A stretch of 37,078 nucleotides of DNA from assembly GCA_041394725.1 (NCBI GenBank), contig JAWKHR010000060.1, forward strand, positions 1-37,078, read 5' to 3'. Origin of the DNA: JAWKHR01 sp041394725. Lineage in GTDB: Bacteria > Acidobacteriota > Vicinamibacteria > Vicinamibacterales > SCN-69-37. Under the pieces are notes generated by a model. The model made no database searches. It saw nothing but the letters and a program-made list of their open reading frames with translations, and was not told where the DNA came from. How positions within the stretch are numbered: position 1 is the stretch's first letter; each line of letters opens with the position of its first letter. Both the position numbers and the translations under genes were made by a program. Below, in pieces: positions 1-9,699 of the stretch.

Positions 1-376
1 GGTGCCCGCGCACTGCGTCCAGATACTGGACGACATCGACGAGTCCTTCGACGTGCTTCAGCCGGTCGGCCGGGACGCCGCCGAGATGGGTGTTCTCCGC
101 CTGCAGCCACGCGCGCGACCTGGCATCGTCGCCGCCCATGATCGCGTCGAGGCTGCGGTAGACGCGCAGGAAGAGCAACGCCAGCTCGCCTTCCTTGCCG
201 GCGGGGTCCAGGCCGCGGCCGCGCTGCATCCGGGAGACGGTGGCCTCGCTCGCGCCGATCACCTCGGCGAGGTCGCGCTGGCGCAGGCCGAGCCGGTCCG
301 CCGCGGCGAGGACGGCCTTGGCCAGGACGAGGTCCGGGGCGGGGCCACGGGCGACGGCCGAGGTCGGATGCAGCAT
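1..376 (-). CDS. MbcA/ParS/Xre-family antitoxin (3' end outside window)
   Basis: The reading frame starts at ATG 376 and runs off the left edge after 125 residues. Residues about 15-55 form an Xre-like helix-turn-helix (LGLRQRDLAEVIGASEATVS). The rest (AWLQAENTHLGGVPADRLK, then a GLVDVVQYLDAVRG-like end) matches the C-terminal toxin-binding DUF2384 domain of the MbcA/ParS/Xre antitoxins. These proteins normally pair with a RES-domain NAD-degrading toxin encoded just downstream, which here would lie left of base 1 and cannot be seen. Family members usually end soon after the last motif seen, so only a few residues should be missing. A good promoter and a small inverted repeat lie directly before the start, as expected for an autoregulated toxin-antitoxin operon. 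The family call is firm; the toxin partner is inference. Confidence 0.82.
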   Translation of the reverse strand, partial: MLHPTSAVARGPAPDLVLAKAVLAAADRLGLRQRDLAEVIGASEATVSRMQRGRGLDPAGKEGELALLFLRVYRSLDAIMGGDDARSRAWLQAENTHLGGVPADRLKHVEGLVDVVQYLDAVRGH

Positions 377-415
377 TTCATTTGAAACAATATCGCTTTC
401 ATATTCCAATTGCAA
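376..415 (-). promoter_or_regulatory. Promoter and possible operator of the Xre antitoxin gene
   Basis: Reading leftwards, TTGCAA (410-415), a 17-base spacer and TATTGT (387-392) make a sigma70-type promoter. The -10 ends 10 bases before ATG 376, so the message would have almost no leader. An inverted repeat TTTCA-TT-TGAAA covers 376-387, between the -10 and the start codon, where a bound antitoxin could block transcription. This stretch is strikingly AT-rich against its surroundings. Confidence 0.6.
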
Positions 416-471
416 CACGTGCTGCCGCCGGCTTCAGGGACGGCCGCGTGTGGATCAGGCGGGTCCCGCGG

Positions 472-1269
472 TCATTCGGTCTCCTCGTTCCGCTCCGGCG
501 CCCATCGCCGTGCCAGCAGGCCCGTCGCGAGCGCCGGATCCAGGTCGTACGTCAGCACGCCGGCGTCGCCGTACGGCAGCCACGCGACGCAGTCGCCGGA
601 CGGTGCGATCACGCTGGTCGCCGACTCCGCGTAGCGGAAGGCGTAGTTCGCGCTCGCGACGTAGATCGTGTTCTCGAGCGCACGGCACATCACCGCGCGC
701 TCGTAGTACGGCGCGGCGGTCGATCCCCACTCGGTGAGCGTGACGCCAGCGCGGTCGCTGCCGGCGCAGTGCGGGTGAAAGACGACGTGCGCGCCGCGGG
801 CGGCGGCGTGTCGCACGGTCTCGGGATAGCGGAAGCCCTCGTGGCAGATCGCGATGCCGAACCGCAGGCCGTCGATCTCGAAGACGCGCCGGCCCGCGCC
901 GGGCACATAGCACACGTGTTCCGTGGGATCGAGCTGGGTCTTCACCTGCCGCCCCAGCACCTCGCCGCGCCCGTCCACGACGACGGCCGCGATCTGGCGG
1001 CCGGCGGGCGCGTGATGCTCGATGCCGACGATGGCGGCGATGCGGTGGTCGCGCGCGGCTGTGGCCACGGCGTCGATCGCCCGTGCCTCGTCCGCCGCGT
1101 CGAACGCCGGGACGTCGAAATCGAGCCCGCGCAGGCCGGGCACGTACGCCTCGGGGAAGCAGACGATCCGCGCGTGCCGCGCGGCCGCCTCCGCGATCGC
1201 CTGCCGCACGCGCGCCAGGGCATCGTCCACCGACGTCGCCACGCGCGGCGCGGCGAGCGCGATGATCAT
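472..1269 (-). CDS. Carbon-nitrogen hydrolase (nitrilase superfamily)
   Basis: A 265-residue protein of usual length for a single-domain nitrilase-superfamily amidase. The Glu-Lys-Cys catalytic triad is visible: E40 in CFPEAYVPG, K110 in RQVKTQLDPTEH, and C142 in GIAICHEGFRYPE. These enzymes hydrolyse a C-N bond in amides or carbamoyl compounds through a cysteine thioester. The substrate cannot be read from the sequence. The start ATG overlaps the stop of the preceding DUF1801 gene by 4 bases (ATGA), so the two are translationally coupled. No signal peptide is present, so it should be cytoplasmic. About 95 bases separate its end from the antitoxin gene start; no terminator is obvious there. 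Confidence 0.88.
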   Translation of the reverse strand: MIIALAAPRVATSVDDALARVRQAIAEAAARHARIVCFPEAYVPGLRGLDFDVPAFDAADEARAIDAVATAARDHRIAAIVGIEHHAPAGRQIAAVVVDGRGEVLGRQVKTQLDPTEHVCYVPGAGRRVFEIDGLRFGIAICHEGFRYPETVRHAAARGAHVVFHPHCAGSDRAGVTLTEWGSTAAPYYERAVMCRALENTIYVASANYAFRYAESATSVIAPSGDCVAWLPYGDAGVLTYDLDPALATGLLARRWAPERNEETE

Positions 1270-1685
1270 CCGCCCGCCTTCGCGCGGCCTTTCGGTCGCG
1301 TCCTGGCGGGGCGCGCGGTGGCGCGGCGGGCGGCCTCTTCCTTCGCGCGCAACTTCGCCACGCGCGCGACGAGGGCCGCGGGCACCGGGGCATCGAGCGG
1401 AAACCGGATCGTGCCCTTGCTCACCGTGTAACGCTTCAGCGCGTCGCCGAGCGATGCACGGACGACGCCGGTCACCGGGTACAGCGCCCAGTGCGCCTTC
1501 CAGCCGGCGAAGTAGATCACGACGCGTTCGTGGAGCCGGTACCCGGGAATGCCGTAGCTGATCGTTTCCTCCGCGCCGGGCAGCGCCCGGCGCAGCACGG
1601 CACGCACCTGCTTCAGGACGGCGCGCGCGGCCGGTGGCTGCGCGGCGATGTAGTTCGAGACGGTCGGCGTCGCGTTCGTGGGCAT
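1266..1685 (-). CDS. DUF1801 (YdhG-like) protein
   Basis: A 139-residue protein matching the DUF1801/YdhG-like fold, related to frataxin-like iron chaperones. It shows the typical N-terminal helix followed by EETISYGIPGYRL, VIYFAGWKAHWALYP and the late KGTIRFPLDAPVP motif. The C-terminal 30 residues are Lys/Arg/Ala-rich and probably disordered. The biochemical role of most members is unsettled; iron or small-ligand binding is known for some relatives. A GGAGGA ribosome-binding site lies a few bases before the start, and the stop overlaps the downstream nitrilase-family start, making a two-gene operon. Family assignment is confident, function is not. Confidence 0.8.
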   Translation of the reverse strand: MPTNATPTVSNYIAAQPPAARAVLKQVRAVLRRALPGAEETISYGIPGYRLHERVVIYFAGWKAHWALYPVTGVVRASLGDALKRYTVSKGTIRFPLDAPVPAALVARVAKLRAKEEAARRATARPARTRPKGRAKAGG

Positions 1686-1760
1686 CGGGTCCTCCGGCGG
1701 CCGGCGGCGTACGGCCGCGTCGGCCGCGGGAAGGATGCCACAGGTCCGGCGCGTCCGGCC

Positions 1761-2351
1761 CTACTGACGCACGCGCTTCCAGACGTAGGTCCGGCGGACC
1801 GTCCACACGTCATCCGCGCCGACGTCGAACGACGTCGTCGTGTGGACGTCGCCCTCGAGCGTCGCGCGATGACCGACTCGCGTCACCGTGCCCGCCGACG
1901 GATCCCAGAAGGTCTGCAGGTACTCCGAGCTGCCGTCGGGCCGAATCTCGCCGGGCCCGGCGCCGTAGCTGCCGTCGCTGCCGAACTGCGTCGCGATGAT
2001 GCGACCCTCGCCCGGGTGCCAGAACTCCCGGAACTGCCAGTAGGTCCCGATGTCCTTGCCGTCGCGGATCCCGTACAGCCGCCCGACCAGGCTCTGCCGG
2101 CCGAGCCCCCACTGCCACTCGATCCCGAACGCGTCGTTGGGATCGCCGGGCCCCTTGTAGGCCGCGTTGTCGGCGACCCAGGTGCCAATCAGGTGCTCCC
2201 AGGCCTCCTGGACGACGGGCGGCACCGGTTGCGGCGTGGACTGCGCGCGGACGGACGGCGGGCCGAAGAACGCGGCGACGACCGCCGCGGCGACGATCGC
2301 GACGGACACCAGCGTGCGACGAACGCGTGCGAAGCGGATGGAGTGCGTCAT
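1761..2351 (-). CDS. Secreted protein of unknown function, lipocalin-like
   Basis: I do not recognise a named family with certainty. ATG 2351 is chosen because it begins a clear signal peptide: a basic start (MTHSIRFARVRR), a hydrophobic stretch of about 20 residues and a VRAQ cleavage region; an upstream in-frame start would add a non-signal-like extension. The mature part, about 160 residues, is rich in Trp, Tyr, Gly and short alternating strands (LIGTWVADNAAYKGP, GIEWQWGLGRQSLVGRLYG, WQFREFWHPGEGRIIATQFG). This resembles the small secreted beta-barrels of the lipocalin or DUF1579-like group, where a LxGTW motif near the N-terminus is common. It is probably periplasmic and may bind a small ligand. 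Neighbours give no hint of its job. Confidence 0.7.
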   Translation of the reverse strand: MTHSIRFARVRRTLVSVAIVAAAVVAAFFGPPSVRAQSTPQPVPPVVQEAWEHLIGTWVADNAAYKGPGDPNDAFGIEWQWGLGRQSLVGRLYGIRDGKDIGTYWQFREFWHPGEGRIIATQFGSDGSYGAGPGEIRPDGSSEYLQTFWDPSAGTVTRVGHRATLEGDVHTTTSFDVGADDVWTVRRTYVWKRVRQ

Positions 2352-2458
2352 GCCCCGCTTGTAACGCGGCCGCCGCCAGAAGGCGATGGACGGCGCCTTG
2401 AATCCTCCGCAAGAAGATCGCAATCTGGCAGAATGTGGTGTTTCTTCAGGAGACGCCC

Positions 2459-2926
2459 ATGTCGCTCATCGATCCCGGCCGCAAGGCGCCGGCCTTCACC
2501 CTCAAGGACCAGGACGGCACGACCCACACGCTCTCGGCGTACGCCGGCCAGCCCGTGGTCCTCTACTTCTATCCCAAGGACGACACGCCGGGCTGCACGC
2601 AGGAGTCGTGCGACTTCCAGGCGCGGCTGCCGAGGTTCCGCAAGAGCCGGGCCGTCGTGCTGGGACTGAGCATCCTGGACGAGAAGAGCAAGGCGAAGTT
2701 CGCGGCCAAGCACGGCCTGACCTTCCCGCTGCTCGCCGACGCCGACCACGCGGTGGCCGAGAAGTACGGCGTCTGGCAGGAGAAGTCACGCTACGGCCGG
2801 AAATACATGGGCATCGTGCGGACGACCTACCTCATCGACGGCGACGGCAAAGTCGCGAGGCGATGGGACAAGGTCACGGTCGACGGGCACTCCGAGGAGG
2901 TGCTCGAGGCGGTGAAGCAGCTCTGA
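2459..2926 (+). CDS. bcp: Peroxiredoxin, Bcp/PrxQ type
   Basis: A 155-residue thioredoxin-fold peroxidase that reduces hydrogen peroxide and organic hydroperoxides in the cytoplasm. The peroxidatic C46 lies in YPKDDTPGCTQESC with C51 five residues later, the atypical 2-Cys arrangement of the Bcp/PrxQ group. The later RTTYLIDGDGKVARRW strand is also typical. ATG 2459 is preferred over a frame extension beginning at 2435 because AGGAGA (2448-2453) sits 5 bases before it and the protein then starts like other Bcp proteins. It is transcribed alone and converges on the SpoIIAA-like gene, with a hairpin between them. Regeneration would need thioredoxin or a similar donor encoded elsewhere. Confidence 0.93.
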   Translation: MSLIDPGRKAPAFTLKDQDGTTHTLSAYAGQPVVLYFYPKDDTPGCTQESCDFQARLPRFRKSRAVVLGLSILDEKSKAKFAAKHGLTFPLLADADHAVAEKYGVWQEKSRYGRKYMGIVRTTYLIDGDGKVARRWDKVTVDGHSEEVLEAVKQL

Positions 2927-2951
2927 GAGCTCCGCGATCGAGCGCGGGCTC
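2927..2951. terminator. Hairpin between convergent genes
   Basis: GAGC-t-CCGCG (2927-2936) pairs with CGCGGGCTC (2943-2951) around a 6-base loop, directly after the bcp stop and just before the converging stop at 2955. There is no U-run on either side, so it would be a weak or Rho-aided bidirectional terminator. Confidence 0.45.
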
Positions 2952-2954
2952 GCC

Positions 2955-3314
2955 TCACGCCGCGCCAATCCACGCCCGCGCGGCGTCCACCTCCCCGGCC
3001 TCGAAGTACTTGATGGTCGCCTTGGTGAACGGCTTGCAGATCTTGGCCATCCACTCCTGCCAGGTCTTCTCGCCGACCATGGCGATGCGCTCGATGTCGC
3101 GGCTGTGCTGGGCGGCGAAGTTGATGTCGTCCCAGAGCGCGTGCGCGCTCCAGCCGTGGAAGTCGTGCATCTCGACGTACATCCGCACCTTGCCCTGCTC
3201 GGCGGTGAGCTGGTCCACCATCGGCACGAAGCGGTCGTAGTCCTCGTCGTGGAGCCGTCCGGAGAGCTTGACGCCGATCACGTTGTCGCCAAGCCCTTCC
3301 ACAAACTGGATCAT
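2955..3314 (-). CDS. SpoIIAA-like (STAS-fold) protein
   Basis: A 119-residue protein of the SpoIIAA-like family found in many environmental bacteria. It has a strand opening (MIQFVEGLGDNVIGVKLSG), the HDEDYDRFVPMVDQL helix, a KVRMYVEMHDFHGW core strand and helices ending in FEAGEVDAARAWI. The fold resembles STAS anti-anti-sigma factors, but the serine phosphorylated in SpoIIAA is not evident, so a role in sigma control should not be assumed. The start has a strong AGGAGG ribosome-binding site 6 bases upstream. A TAGAAT -10-like box lies about 34 bases before the start (3348-3353). It appears to be a single-gene unit. Confidence 0.8.
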   Translation of the reverse strand: MIQFVEGLGDNVIGVKLSGRLHDEDYDRFVPMVDQLTAEQGKVRMYVEMHDFHGWSAHALWDDINFAAQHSRDIERIAMVGEKTWQEWMAKICKPFTKATIKYFEAGEVDAARAWIGAA

Positions 3315-3347
3315 CGTCCACCTCCTGATCGTTTCGGGTTTGGGCCG

Positions 3348-3353
3348 ATTCTA
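3348..3353 (-). promoter_or_regulatory. -10 box of the SpoIIAA-like gene
   Basis: Reading leftwards, TGCTAGAAT supplies an extended TGN-type -10 hexamer (TAGAAT). No convincing -35 is seen. The same hexamer recurs before several other genes in the window. Confidence 0.4.
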
Positions 3354-3372
3354 GCACCCGAACGCGCGGCGC

Positions 3373-5367
3373 TCAGGAGCCGCCGGCCAGTTTCAGGTCC
3401 TGCACCTTCTGCTCGCCGTCGGCGAGCGAAAGCCGGATCGCGCCGGGCACCAGCAGGTCGAGCAGCGCCGGGTCGTAGAGATCCTCCAGCGCGAGGTCGG
3501 TGACGGCCGAGACGTAGTAGTCGCCCGGTGGCAGGCCCACGACCCGGAACGTCCCGTCGCTCGCCGGACGCGCCTGCTGCACGCACCGGCCTCCCGGCGT
3601 CCACCGCTCGCGATCCGTCGAGAACACGATGATGGGAAACGCCGAGCTGGGACGCCCGGCCTGGTCGTACACGGTGCCCGAGAGCGCCGTCGGCCGGTCG
3701 GTCAGCGTGACGACGACCTCGCCCACGCCGTCCCGGCCCACGGCGAACGGTCGATCGGCGACGTCCACCCCGTCGATCGTCGCCGACCGCAGATGCCACG
3801 TCGCGCCCGGCATCGACGTGCCGAACATCGATCCCGGCATGAGCACGCCGACCTGGTAGCGGCCGGGCGAGACGCCGCGGATGCTGAACGCGCCGTCCGC
3901 GTCCGCGCGTCCGGTGAGCGAGGTGAGCATGGACGCGGCCGCGCTCGCCAGCGACGACCCGGACGCCGCGCCGCGCAGCATCACCTGCACCTGCGCGAAC
4001 GGCGGCGGCGGCGCGGTGCCATCCACGACGACGCGGCCGGTGACGACGAGGCCCTCGCGCAGGCGCACGGCGATGCCCTCGAGGTCCACGCCCGCGACGT
4101 CCACCGGCTCGCGTCCCCAGAGCGTCGCGCCGCCGGCGTTGCCGCCGGGCAGCATCGACATCACGAGGCTCATCAGGTTGGCGCCGCCCTCCGGCTCGGC
4201 CGGCTTCGCGCCGGCGGGCTTCGCGCGGACGTCGATCTCGTACCGGCCCGGTGTGACGCCCGACAGCGAGAACGTTCCGTCCGCGCCCGACGTCAAGCCA
4301 CGACCGGCCCCGAACATCTGCATCATCGTGCCGATCAGGTCGCCGTCGTCGGCGACGTCCAGCCGCTTGATCTGCACCTGCGCGCCCGCCATCGGCGCGC
4401 CATCCGGGCCGACGACGACGCCCGACACGCGGGCAATCGGCACGGTCATCATCATCAGGTCCACGCCCGCGCGTTCGCCGCCGCCGTCCAGCTCGATCGG
4501 CCTGGCCGCGGCGAGGTCGGGCGTGCCCGGGAAGTACACCGGCGCCATCGCGACCGCCGCGCCGGGCGCGGGCGGCGGGGACGCGGCCGCCGCCGGCGCA
4601 CCGACCGGCGCGCCGAGCGGCGCGCGTGCGGAGACGGCCTGCGTCGCCCAGCGGATCTCCTCGTCGCTGACGCGGCGCCAGGCCTCGCTGCCCGCCGGCC
4701 GCGGTTGCGCCTGCACGACGTAGCGCCCGGGCGGCAGGCCGAAGATGCGATACACACCGCGGTCGTCGGTGGTCGCCGTGCCCGCGCCCGAGGTGAGCAG
4801 CGACGAACTCCGCAACCCGGGCTGCCCCGCCGCCGGAATCGCGCGAACCACCACGTTCGACACCGGCGTGCCGCCGGTCATCCGCACGACGCCGGTGATC
4901 GCGGCGCCCGGCAGCATCCGGACCGTGAGGCCGGTCACCGGCCTGTCGTCGAACACGGCGATCGGCACGCCGAGGCCGAATCCCGGCTGCTTCGATCCGT
5001 ACACGGCGGTCACGAAGCCCGGCCGCGACGCGGTGATCGTGTAGTTGCCCGACGGCAGCGCCGCGAACCCGAAGCGGCCCTCGTCGTCCGTCGTCGTCGC
5101 CTGCGTGCCGCGCAGATCCCCGGACGCCAGCATGACGACGACGCGGCGGAGCGGGCGCGCGCTGGCGTCGTCGGTCACGACGCGCCCGGTGATCGACCCG
5201 GTGCCGGTGCGCGCCGGCCCGGTGTCGCGCGACGTGGGGAACGGGATCGGAAACTGCGCGCGGGCGCCGGCCGGACCCGGCGGCAGGAGACTCGCGGCCA
5301 CGGCCGCGACGACACCGGCGACGGCCGCGCGGAAGGCGCGCCTGGTCGGAAAGGCGCGCCCGGTCAT
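3373..5367 (-). CDS. Secreted carboxypeptidase-regulatory-like repeat protein
   Basis: A 664-residue exported protein. Residues 1-38 form a signal peptide with a basic start (MTGRAFPTRRAFRAA), a long Ala/Val stretch and an ARA-QFP cleavage region. The rest is a chain of beta-sandwich modules of the CarboxypepD_reg/CnaB-like type, each with a GxxxGRVV opening strand and a (D)xxGRFxxxxLPxGxYxxxxxxPG closing motif; at least five are visible, for example SITGRVVTDD, AITGVVRMTG, RVSGVVVGPDG, VTGRVVVDGT and ALSGTVYDQAG. There is no peptidase or TonB-barrel domain. Its start overlaps the stop of the upstream paralogue by 4 bases (ATGA), so they are co-translated. A cell-surface or periplasmic structural or binding role is inference. 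The start is fixed by the overlap and the signal peptide. Confidence 0.85.
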   Translation of the reverse strand: MTGRAFPTRRAFRAAVAGVVAAVAASLLPPGPAGARAQFPIPFPTSRDTGPARTGTGSITGRVVTDDASARPLRRVVVMLASGDLRGTQATTTDDEGRFGFAALPSGNYTITASRPGFVTAVYGSKQPGFGLGVPIAVFDDRPVTGLTVRMLPGAAITGVVRMTGGTPVSNVVVRAIPAAGQPGLRSSSLLTSGAGTATTDDRGVYRIFGLPPGRYVVQAQPRPAGSEAWRRVSDEEIRWATQAVSARAPLGAPVGAPAAAASPPPAPGAAVAMAPVYFPGTPDLAAARPIELDGGGERAGVDLMMMTVPIARVSGVVVGPDGAPMAGAQVQIKRLDVADDGDLIGTMMQMFGAGRGLTSGADGTFSLSGVTPGRYEIDVRAKPAGAKPAEPEGGANLMSLVMSMLPGGNAGGATLWGREPVDVAGVDLEGIAVRLREGLVVTGRVVVDGTAPPPPFAQVQVMLRGAASGSSLASAAASMLTSLTGRADADGAFSIRGVSPGRYQVGVLMPGSMFGTSMPGATWHLRSATIDGVDVADRPFAVGRDGVGEVVVTLTDRPTALSGTVYDQAGRPSSAFPIIVFSTDRERWTPGGRCVQQARPASDGTFRVVGLPPGDYYVSAVTDLALEDLYDPALLDLLVPGAIRLSLADGEQKVQDLKLAGGS

Positions 5368-7457
5368 CGGCGCACCGTCGTCAGCGAGAGATCCATCGTC
5401 CGTGCCTCGCCGGGGCCGATGCGGATGCGCGTCGCGCCGGCGACGACCGACCGCAGGAACTCCGGCCCCGCCGTATCGACGTCGGCGTCGTCGATCGCCA
5501 CGATCAGGTACTCGCCGGGCGTCAGGCCGGCGATCTCGTACGCGCCGGTCGGCGAGGCCGGGCGCTGCCGGATCAGGTTCGGGTGCAGGCCCTTCGCCAG
5601 GTGCGACGCGAAGTCCGCCGGCGCGATGAGCACCGTCGCCGTCCCGGCGGGACCGTCCGCGCCGCGCACCGAGCCCGAGACGCGTCCCGCGCCATCGGTC
5701 ATCGTCACGACGACGTCGGTGATGGGCGTCGTGTCGAGGTCGAACGGCGACCAGGTGACGTCGGCGCCGCCGGCGTGGATCGACTCGACCGTCCAGCGCG
5801 GCGCGGCGGCGAACACGCTGAGCGTGTACCGGCCCGGCACGTGACCCGGCGTCGTGAAGGACAGGTCGTCGGCGGGGTTCACCGGGGCGCCGACCGATCG
5901 ACCGCCGCCCGGAACCAGCGGCGCGACGAGGATCGAGACCTGCTTCGCCGCGGGCGGCGTGGTCGATCCGCGGAACTCGACGCGTCCGCCGATCGTCGGG
6001 CCGTCCTCGAGCATCAGGCGCAGGCCGTCCACGTCGCCGTTGCCGACCTGCAGCGACATCTCGGCGTGCCGCGGCGGTCGCGCGGCCTCGCCGGGTCGCG
6101 CGCCGAACAGGGCCTTGAGCATCGGATTGGTCTGCAGCTCCTCCGGCAGCGCCCGGGGTGGCTCGCGCGTGGCCCGCAGGCGGTACGCACCGGGCGGCAC
6201 GCCGAGGAAGGTGAAGCGGCCGTCGGCGCCGGTCCGCGACGTCGCGGCGTCCGACGTCGGCAGGCCGTCGGCCTCGCCGGTGTCGGTGGACTCCAGGTGC
6301 ACCGCGAGGTTCCGCACGGGGCCGTCCGCGCCGGTCACCACGCCGGTCACCCGGTGCGACTCGACGAGCTGCAGGGCGAGATCGACGCCCGCGCGCTGGT
6401 CGCCGGCCGCGAGCGTGAGGATCGAGGCGTCCGCGATCGACGCCGCCGCGGGAAAGAACAGCGGCCGGTACACCAGCAGCCGGCCGTCGTCGCGCGGCGC
6501 GGGCAGGCGCACGCCGCCGGGCGCCGAGACCGTCAGGTCCCCGACGCGCATGCCGGACGGGTCCATGGGCGGCCCGCCGGCGTCGGCCATCTCGCGAATC
6601 GAGTCGAGCGATCCGGATCCCATGAGGTCGCTGAGCAACTGCTGCGTGGTCGTCGCGGGCAGCGTCAGCACCGTGTACGGCACGCTGACGACGTAGCGCC
6701 CCGGCGCGAGTTCGCCGAAGCGGTACATGCCGCGATCGTCGGTGCGGGCCGTGCCCGCGCGCTCGAACGTGATGCCGGTGAGCGACGCGTCGATGCGGTA
6801 CGCGCGCACGTTCGCCTCGACCGCGGGCTCGCCGGCCTCGTCGACGATCCGGCCCTCGATGGACGCGTAGGGCCAGAGGCGCAGGATGACGCCGCCCCGG
6901 CGTTCGCCCTCGGCGAGCGCGACCGGCCGCGGGAGGCCGGTCGGCCGGCCCTGGCCGACGGTGCCGTCGAGGTAGCCGGGCGCCTGGGCCCGGATGGTCA
7001 CGTTGCCGGCGTCGAGGCCCGTGAAGACGAACTGGCCGTCGCCGCCGGCGATCACGTGCACGGTGGTGGGCAGCACGCCGCGGCCGCGGGCGAGCAGCGC
7101 GGCGACGTCGGCCGGAGGGGTGGCGCCCCGCCCCGCCCCCGCGCCGCGCCCGGCAGCCGGCGAGGTGGACACGGTGAGGACGGCCTCGGGAATCGGCTGT
7201 CCGGTCGTGGCGTCCACGACGCGTCCGAGGATCACGCCGGTGCCCTCCGGCTCGACCTGTGCGGCCACCGGCGGCGCGGACGGCCTGAGGCACCAGGCGA
7301 GCACACCGGCGCCGAGGGCGGCGGCGACGAGCCTCGACGGAATCTCGAATGAGCCATGCGGGCCTCGGTGACCGGGGTCTTCCTCAATGTTACGCGCGTG
7401 CGGCGCGATGGCTGCGCCTCTTCCACGAGTCAGGCGCGACGGCCGCGCCTCTTCCAC
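5364..7457 (-). CDS. Secreted carboxypeptidase-regulatory-like repeat protein; start uncertain
   Basis: A paralogue of the next gene, with the same string of beta-sandwich modules (GVILGRVVDATTGQPIPEA, SIEGRIVDEAGEPAVEAN, VTGVVTGADGPVRN, RVSGSVRGADGPAG) and repeated DRGMYRFGELAPGRYVV-type closing motifs. A signal-peptide core (LVAAALGAGVLAWCL to PPVAAQ) is encoded near 7260-7330. The frame has no ATG before it: the only upstream start in frame is GTG 7457, which lies inside a 31-bp tandem repeat and has no ribosome-binding site. An ATG at about 7356 gives a basic N-terminus in another frame, so a one-base shift there would make a normal signal peptide. The true start is therefore unresolved, and a sequence error or real frameshift is possible. 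Gene identity is sure, 5' end is not. Confidence 0.75.
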   Translation of the reverse strand: MEEARPSRLTRGRGAAIAPHARNIEEDPGHRGPHGSFEIPSRLVAAALGAGVLAWCLRPSAPPVAAQVEPEGTGVILGRVVDATTGQPIPEAVLTVSTSPAAGRGAGAGRGATPPADVAALLARGRGVLPTTVHVIAGGDGQFVFTGLDAGNVTIRAQAPGYLDGTVGQGRPTGLPRPVALAEGERRGGVILRLWPYASIEGRIVDEAGEPAVEANVRAYRIDASLTGITFERAGTARTDDRGMYRFGELAPGRYVVSVPYTVLTLPATTTQQLLSDLMGSGSLDSIREMADAGGPPMDPSGMRVGDLTVSAPGGVRLPAPRDDGRLLVYRPLFFPAAASIADASILTLAAGDQRAGVDLALQLVESHRVTGVVTGADGPVRNLAVHLESTDTGEADGLPTSDAATSRTGADGRFTFLGVPPGAYRLRATREPPRALPEELQTNPMLKALFGARPGEAARPPRHAEMSLQVGNGDVDGLRLMLEDGPTIGGRVEFRGSTTPPAAKQVSILVAPLVPGGGRSVGAPVNPADDLSFTTPGHVPGRYTLSVFAAAPRWTVESIHAGGADVTWSPFDLDTTPITDVVVTMTDGAGRVSGSVRGADGPAGTATVLIAPADFASHLAKGLHPNLIRQRPASPTGAYEIAGLTPGEYLIVAIDDADVDTAGPEFLRSVVAGATRIRIGPGEARTMDLSLTTVRR

Positions 7458-7483
7458 GAGTCAGGCACGACGGCCGCGCCTTG
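7407..7483. repeat. 31-bp tandem repeat at the 3' end of the DoxX gene
   Basis: About 2.4 copies of a 31-base unit (starts near 7407, 7438 and 7469) containing CCTCTTCCACGAGTCAGG. The last copies hold the DoxX stop codon and its final codons, so the repeat looks like duplication of that gene's 3' end into the spacer before the secreted-protein gene. Confidence 0.75.
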
Positions 7484-7862
7484 AGGCGTCCACGCTCAGC
7501 GGCCCGGCACCGGCGGCAGCCAGGTACAAGAAGACGAAGCAGAAGAGCGCCGCGTTCTCGCCGCCGTTCAGGATCGGCCAGAAATCGCGCGCGGCATGGC
7601 GCGTGAAGTAGGCGAAGGCCATCTGCCCGGAGAGCACGAACGCGACGGGCCGGGTGAACAGGCCCACGAGCAGGAGTGCCCCGCCGAACGTCTCGAGGAC
7701 ACCCGCCGCGCCGAACAGGGAGAAGAGCTCCACCGGGTTGCGCGGCTGGCTGACGGGCCAGGCGAAGAGCTTCTGGGTCCCGTGCGCCATGAACAGGAAC
7801 GCGGTGACGATGCGGAGCACGCTGTGCAGCCAGGGCGTGGCGGTCTTGGCGAACGACGACAT
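7461..7862 (-). CDS. DoxX family membrane protein
   Basis: A 133-residue integral membrane protein with four hydrophobic segments at about residues 14-32, 48-68, 73-92 and 102-122. Family landmarks are RIVTAFLFMAHGTQKLFAW near the start, FGAAGVLETFGGALLLVGLFTRPVA in the middle and a FWPILNGGENAALFCFVFLYLAAAG end. DoxX proteins are small inner-membrane proteins; relatives have been linked to quinone-related or redox functions, but no activity can be assigned here. AGGAGG lies about 10 bases before ATG 7862. It is divergent from glnS with a 114-bp spacer. The last residues (RRGRRA) are encoded inside the 31-bp tandem repeat. Confidence 0.85.
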   Translation of the reverse strand: MSSFAKTATPWLHSVLRIVTAFLFMAHGTQKLFAWPVSQPRNPVELFSLFGAAGVLETFGGALLLVGLFTRPVAFVLSGQMAFAYFTRHAARDFWPILNGGENAALFCFVFLYLAAAGAGPLSVDASRRGRRA

Positions 7863-7961
7863 GCTGGACGACCTCCTGGAGGGGGTGGACGGACGCCGCC
7901 GGGCGCGGCCGACGTCACGGGCGCGGGGGACGCCACCTCCCGCAGGATATCAACCTCGGCC

Positions 7962-7967
7962 TACAAT
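7962..7967 (+). promoter_or_regulatory. -10 box of glnS
   Basis: TACAAT ends 9 bases before the glnS ATG. No clear -35 is visible. The position would give a leaderless or nearly leaderless message. Confidence 0.4.
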
Positions 7968-7976
7968 CGAGGGCGT

Positions 7977-9692
<1,716 letters not shown>

Positions 9693-9699
9693 ATGGCAA

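Noticed and set aside
5368..7293. Upstream extension of the secreted-protein gene at 3373 to a 1306-residue protein
   Set aside because: The upstream part is an Arg-rich out-of-frame reading of the paralogous gene; the signal peptide and ATGA overlap fix the start at 5367.
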